Source: SSF14 sp046331245
GTDB lineage: Bacteria > Actinomycetota > Acidimicrobiia > Acidimicrobiales > Microtrichaceae
Assembly (NCBI GenBank): GCA_046331245.1
Contig: JAXLRH010000005.1
Location: 1 to 64,000, forward strand
DNA length: 64,000 nt
Reading direction: 5' to 3'
Of this stretch, positions 61,230 to 64,000 are shown in pieces. Position numbers and translations under genes: made by a program. Below the pieces are notes generated by a model. It saw only the letters and a list, made by a program, of their open reading frames with translations. It was not told where the DNA came from and made no database searches. The number at the start of each line of letters is the position of its first letter. The stretch's first letter is position 1.

Positions 61230-61723
61230 GCGGCGAGTCGGCGGGCAACGAGGCGTATCGGCTGCGCGTCAACGGCGCCGACCACGACGTGACCGACGCG
61301 TGGATCGGCGAGTCGCTGCTCTACGTGCTGCGCGAGCGGTTGGGGTTTGCCGCGGCGAAGGGCGCGTGCGAACAGGGCGAGTGCGGCTCGTGCTCCGTGC
61401 TCGTCGACGGCGAGCTGGTGTGCTCGTGCCTCGTGCTCGCCGGAGCGTCGGTGGGTCGCGAGATCACGACCGTGGAAGGGCTCGCCCCCGACGGCGCGTT
61501 GACCGACGTGCAGCAGGCGTTCGTCGAGGCGGGCGCAGTGCAGTGCGGCTTCTGCACGCCGGGCCTCATCGCGGCCGTGCACGACCTGCTCGACCGGTCG
61601 CCCGATCCCTCCGAGATCGAGATCCGCGAGGCCCTGTCGGGCAACATCTGCCGGTGCACCGGCTACGGCCGCATCGTCTCGGCCGTGCAGCTCACCGCCG
61701 AGACCCGTCGGGCGGCGCGGTGA
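61226..61723 (+). CDS. Xanthine dehydrogenase-type 2Fe-2S subunit
   Basis: A 165-residue electron-transfer subunit. The plant-type cluster is GACEQGECGSCSVLVDGELV, and the second cluster is CGFCTPG followed by NICRCTGYGRIV. The fold and length match CoxS/PucE/XdhC. ATG 61226 overlaps the FAD-subunit stop and its own stop overlaps the GTG of the molybdopterin subunit. Confidence 0.92.
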   Translation: MSGESAGNEAYRLRVNGADHDVTDAWIGESLLYVLRERLGFAAAKGACEQGECGSCSVLVDGELVCSCLVLAGASVGREITTVEGLAPDGALTDVQQAFVEAGAVQCGFCTPGLIAAVHDLLDRSPDPSEIEIREALSGNICRCTGYGRIVSAVQLTAETRRAAR

Positions 61724-64000
61724 CCGTCGCCGACACCGGCGTCGAGGTCACGGCCCCGCCGGTCGCGGGCTCCGGTCGCATCGGCGACAGCCCCCTGCGA
61801 CCCGACGGCGTGGCCAAGGTGCAGGGCCGGTTCGCCTTCTCGTCCGACATGTGGATCGACGGCATGCTGCACGGCGCGACGCTGCGGTCGCCCCACCCGT
61901 CGGCGCGCATCCTGTCGATCGACGTCACGCCGGCGCTCGCGATCCCCGGCGTCGCCTGCGCCATCACCGCGGCGGACGTGCCCGGCGCGAACGCCTACGG
62001 ACTGATCGCCCAGGACCAGCCGGTGTTCGCCGTCGACGTCGTGCGCTACCAGGGCGAGCCCGTGGCGGCCGTCGCGGCCGACCATCCCGAGACGGCCCGG
62101 CGGGCGCTCGCCGCGATCGTCGTGGAGTACGAGCCGATGGCGCCGCTCACCGACCCCGAGGTGGCGATCGCCGGCACGCACCCGCCGCTGCACCCCGACG
62201 GCAACGTGTTCCGCCACCAGGAGGTCGTGGCCGGCGATCCGACGGTGGTCGGCGAGGTGCAGGTCGAGGGCACCTACGAGATCGGCATGCAGGACCAGGC
62301 GTTCCTCGGCCTCGAGTCGGCGGTGGCGATCCCCGACGAGGACGGCGGCGGCGTCGAGCTGTTCGTCGCGACCCAGTGGCTGCACGAGGACCGCAAGCAG
62401 CTGGCGTCGTGCCTCGGCCTCCCCGAGCACCAGGTGCGGCTCACCCTCGGCGGGGTCGGCGGCGCGTTCGGCGGACGCGAGGACATCAGCCTGCAGGTGC
62501 ACACCGCGCTGCTCGCGCTGCGCACCGGCCGCCCGGTCCGTGTGCACTACAGCCGCGAGGAGTCGTTCTTCGGGCACGTCCACCGGCACCCCGCCACCAT
62601 CTGGATGCGCCACCACGCCGACCACAACGGGCGCCTGCTCAAGGTCGAGGCCCGCATGGTGTTCGACGGCGGCGCCTACGCGTCCACGAGCCACGCCGTG
62701 CTCTTCAACGCCGTCACCCATGCGCAGGGTCCGTACCGCTGCGACAACGCGGTGGTCGACGGATGGGCGGTGCGCACCAACAACCCCCCGTGCGGCGCGA
62801 TGCGGGGGTTCGGCGTGGTGCAGGCCTGCTTCGCGCACGAGTCGCAGATGGACAAGCTCGCCGTCGCGTGCGACATCGACCCGATCGAGCTCCGCCTGCT
62901 GAATGCGATGGAGACCGGCGACCTGCTCATCACCGGCCAACCGGTGGACAGCGTGGCGCCGGTGGCGCGGTGCATCAGCGAGGCGGCGGCACTGCCGATG
63001 CCCCCGGCCGCGACGGCCGACGACGACGTGATGTGGCTGCCCGGGGGCGCCGGGCGCGTGACCGACCGGCCCGACGTGGTGCGGGGCGTGGGCTTCGCGG
63101 TGTCGATCAAGAACCTCATGTACTCCGAGGGGTTCGACGACTACTCGACGGCCCGCTGCCGCCTCGCCGACGGCATCGTCACGCTCAAGTTCGCGACGGC
63201 GGAGGTGGGGCAGGGGTTCGTGACGATCGCGGGACAGATCGCCCGCACGGTGCTCGGCATCGACACGGTCGTGCTCGAACCGATGGACACGCTGATCGGC
63301 TCGTCCGGTTCGACGTCGGCCTCGCGGCAGACGTGGATGTCCGGTGGCGCCGTCGACCTCGCCTGCCGCACCGTCCGCGAGGCGTGGTTCGAGCAGCTCG
63401 GCGACCGCTACGGCGTCAACCCCCTGGCGCTGGTGGTGGAGGGCGACGAGCTCGTCGACACCGAGTCGGGGCGCGTCATCCCCGTGGTCGAGGCGGCCGA
63501 CGGCGTGGTCGTCGACGAGACCGTGCAGTACCGCCATCGCCCGACGGTCGAGCCCGACGCCGCCGGCCAGGGCAACAGCCACGTCGCCTTCGCGTTCGTC
63601 GCCCATCGTGCGGTCGTCGACGTCGACCCGGAGCTGGGGCTCGTCCGCGTGGTGCAGATCGCCACGGCGCAGGACGTCGGCGTGGCGCTCAACCCGTTGT
63701 CGGTGATCGGCCAGATCGAGGGTGGCATCGCCCAGGGCCTGGGGCTCGCGGTGATGGAGGAGATCGTCGTGGCGGACGGGCTCATCCGGAACCCGTCGTT
63801 CACGGACTACCTGCTGCCCACGTTCCTCGACGCACCCGATGTTGCGGTCTCCCTGGTCGAGGAGTACGAGCCGCAGGCGCCCCTCGGGGCGAAGGGCGTG
63901 GGCGAGCCGCCCTGCATCTCGGTCACCCCGGCGATCGTGGCCGCCATTCGCAACGCGACCGGTCGGGATCTGACCCGCGTGCCGGTGCGCCCCCAGGACA
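61720..64000 (+). CDS. Xanthine dehydrogenase-type molybdopterin subunit, 3' end outside window
   Basis: At least 760 residues are visible before the right edge; no stop is reached. Motifs are VRYQGEPVAAVAADHPE, GGVGGAFGGREDISLQV (MoCo binding), PCGAMRGFGVVQACFAHE and the catalytic-Glu region GAKGVGEPPCISVTPAIVAA. The QDQPVFAVDVVRYQGEP form resembles xanthine dehydrogenase subunit D (PucD) rather than CO dehydrogenase, whose active-site loop contains Cys. With adenine deaminase 2 kb away, hypoxanthine/xanthine is the expected substrate; nicotinate-type or other heteroaromatics remain possible. GTG 61720 overlaps the previous stop. Confidence 0.87.
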   Translation, partial: MTVADTGVEVTAPPVAGSGRIGDSPLRPDGVAKVQGRFAFSSDMWIDGMLHGATLRSPHPSARILSIDVTPALAIPGVACAITAADVPGANAYGLIAQDQPVFAVDVVRYQGEPVAAVAADHPETARRALAAIVVEYEPMAPLTDPEVAIAGTHPPLHPDGNVFRHQEVVAGDPTVVGEVQVEGTYEIGMQDQAFLGLESAVAIPDEDGGGVELFVATQWLHEDRKQLASCLGLPEHQVRLTLGGVGGAFGGREDISLQVHTALLALRTGRPVRVHYSREESFFGHVHRHPATIWMRHHADHNGRLLKVEARMVFDGGAYASTSHAVLFNAVTHAQGPYRCDNAVVDGWAVRTNNPPCGAMRGFGVVQACFAHESQMDKLAVACDIDPIELRLLNAMETGDLLITGQPVDSVAPVARCISEAAALPMPPAATADDDVMWLPGGAGRVTDRPDVVRGVGFAVSIKNLMYSEGFDDYSTARCRLADGIVTLKFATAEVGQGFVTIAGQIARTVLGIDTVVLEPMDTLIGSSGSTSASRQTWMSGGAVDLACRTVREAWFEQLGDRYGVNPLALVVEGDELVDTESGRVIPVVEAADGVVVDETVQYRHRPTVEPDAAGQGNSHVAFAFVAHRAVVDVDPELGLVRVVQIATAQDVGVALNPLSVIGQIEGGIAQGLGLAVMEEIVVADGLIRNPSFTDYLLPTFLDAPDVAVSLVEEYEPQAPLGAKGVGEPPCISVTPAIVAAIRNATGRDLTRVPVRPQD

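Noticed and set aside
1..64000. Mobile elements, prophage or rRNA/tRNA genes
   Set aside because: No transposase, integrase, terminal inverted repeats of an insertion sequence, or recognisable tRNA/rRNA sequence was seen on either strand.
61720..64000. Aerobic CO dehydrogenase large subunit
   Set aside because: The CO-dehydrogenase-specific active-site cysteine loop is not seen; the sequence form and the adenine deaminase neighbour fit a purine hydroxylase.

Overview
The window is very GC-rich, densely coding DNA with frequent GTG/TTG starts and long runs of start/stop overlaps. It looks like a chromosome fragment of an actinobacterium, most plausibly of the class Acidimicrobiia. Supporting traits are mycothiol-type DinB-fold enzymes, F420/deazaflavin-type oxidoreductases, DUF1385 and DUF2630 proteins, membrane-anchored proteins with Thr/Pro-rich linkers, and many apparently leaderless genes. 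The taxonomic placement is inference. I see no rRNA, tRNA, CRISPR array, transposase or phage gene, and no gene-free stretch longer than 300 bases.

Layout. 1-9 kb: housekeeping and redox genes (acyl-CoA synthetase cut by the left edge, PNPOx-like protein, flavodoxin, DUF1385, CorA, a class III aminotransferase with one frameshift, SDR, Lrp regulator, deazaflavin-dependent reductase, AI-2E permease, acyltransferase). 9-17.6 kb: GNAT and phosphatidylcholine synthase, a divergent HemW-type radical SAM enzyme, a coiled-coil protein, a secreted SdrD-B/RCC1 protein, a zinc-ribbon gene overlapping class I fumarase, and a MarR/lipoprotein pair. 17.6-35.6 kb: an N-acyl-D-amino-acid deacylase-like enzyme, an oxidative pentose-phosphate operon (gnd, zwf, pgl), a kelch protein, a KDSR-like SDR with a YihY protein, a carotenoid oxygenase, a SpoIID/LytB protein, maf-dusB, a glycosyltransferase, a diaminopropionate ammonia-lyase-like enzyme and an LLM oxidoreductase.

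36.9-49.7 kb is the metabolic core: a purine/ureide catabolic and uptake island. Leftward genes are an M20 allantoate/carbamoyl amidohydrolase, a D-carbamoylase-like amidase, a fused 2Fe-2S/molybdopterin xanthine dehydrogenase (XdhD type) and an SsnA-like amidohydrolase. Rightward genes are a BmpA/Nup-type nucleoside ABC transporter, a small thiamine-binding-fold protein, a DNA-binding YheO-type domain and an 8-oxoguanine deaminase-like enzyme. Adenine deaminase (56.5-58.2 kb) and a separate three-subunit xanthine dehydrogenase (60.3 kb to the right edge) extend the theme. Together they could import nucleosides/bases, deaminate adenine and guanine-type purines, oxidise hypoxanthine/xanthine and open ureides. 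No uricase, hydantoinase or allantoinase is visible here.

Between about 35.7 and 38.7 kb three consecutive genes are broken by many single-base frame changes although the encoded protein stays family-like throughout. This suggests poor local sequence quality more than biological decay. Regulatory highlights are a TANNNT hexamer 6-8 nt before many starts (leaderless transcription), a shared symmetric -10 between two divergent leaderless genes at 10.39 kb, a perfect TetR-type palindrome over the start of an MFS exporter, a 4 x 20-bp hairpin repeat between convergent genes at 14.5 kb, and a 3.3 x 24-bp repeat in front of marR at 16.5 kb.
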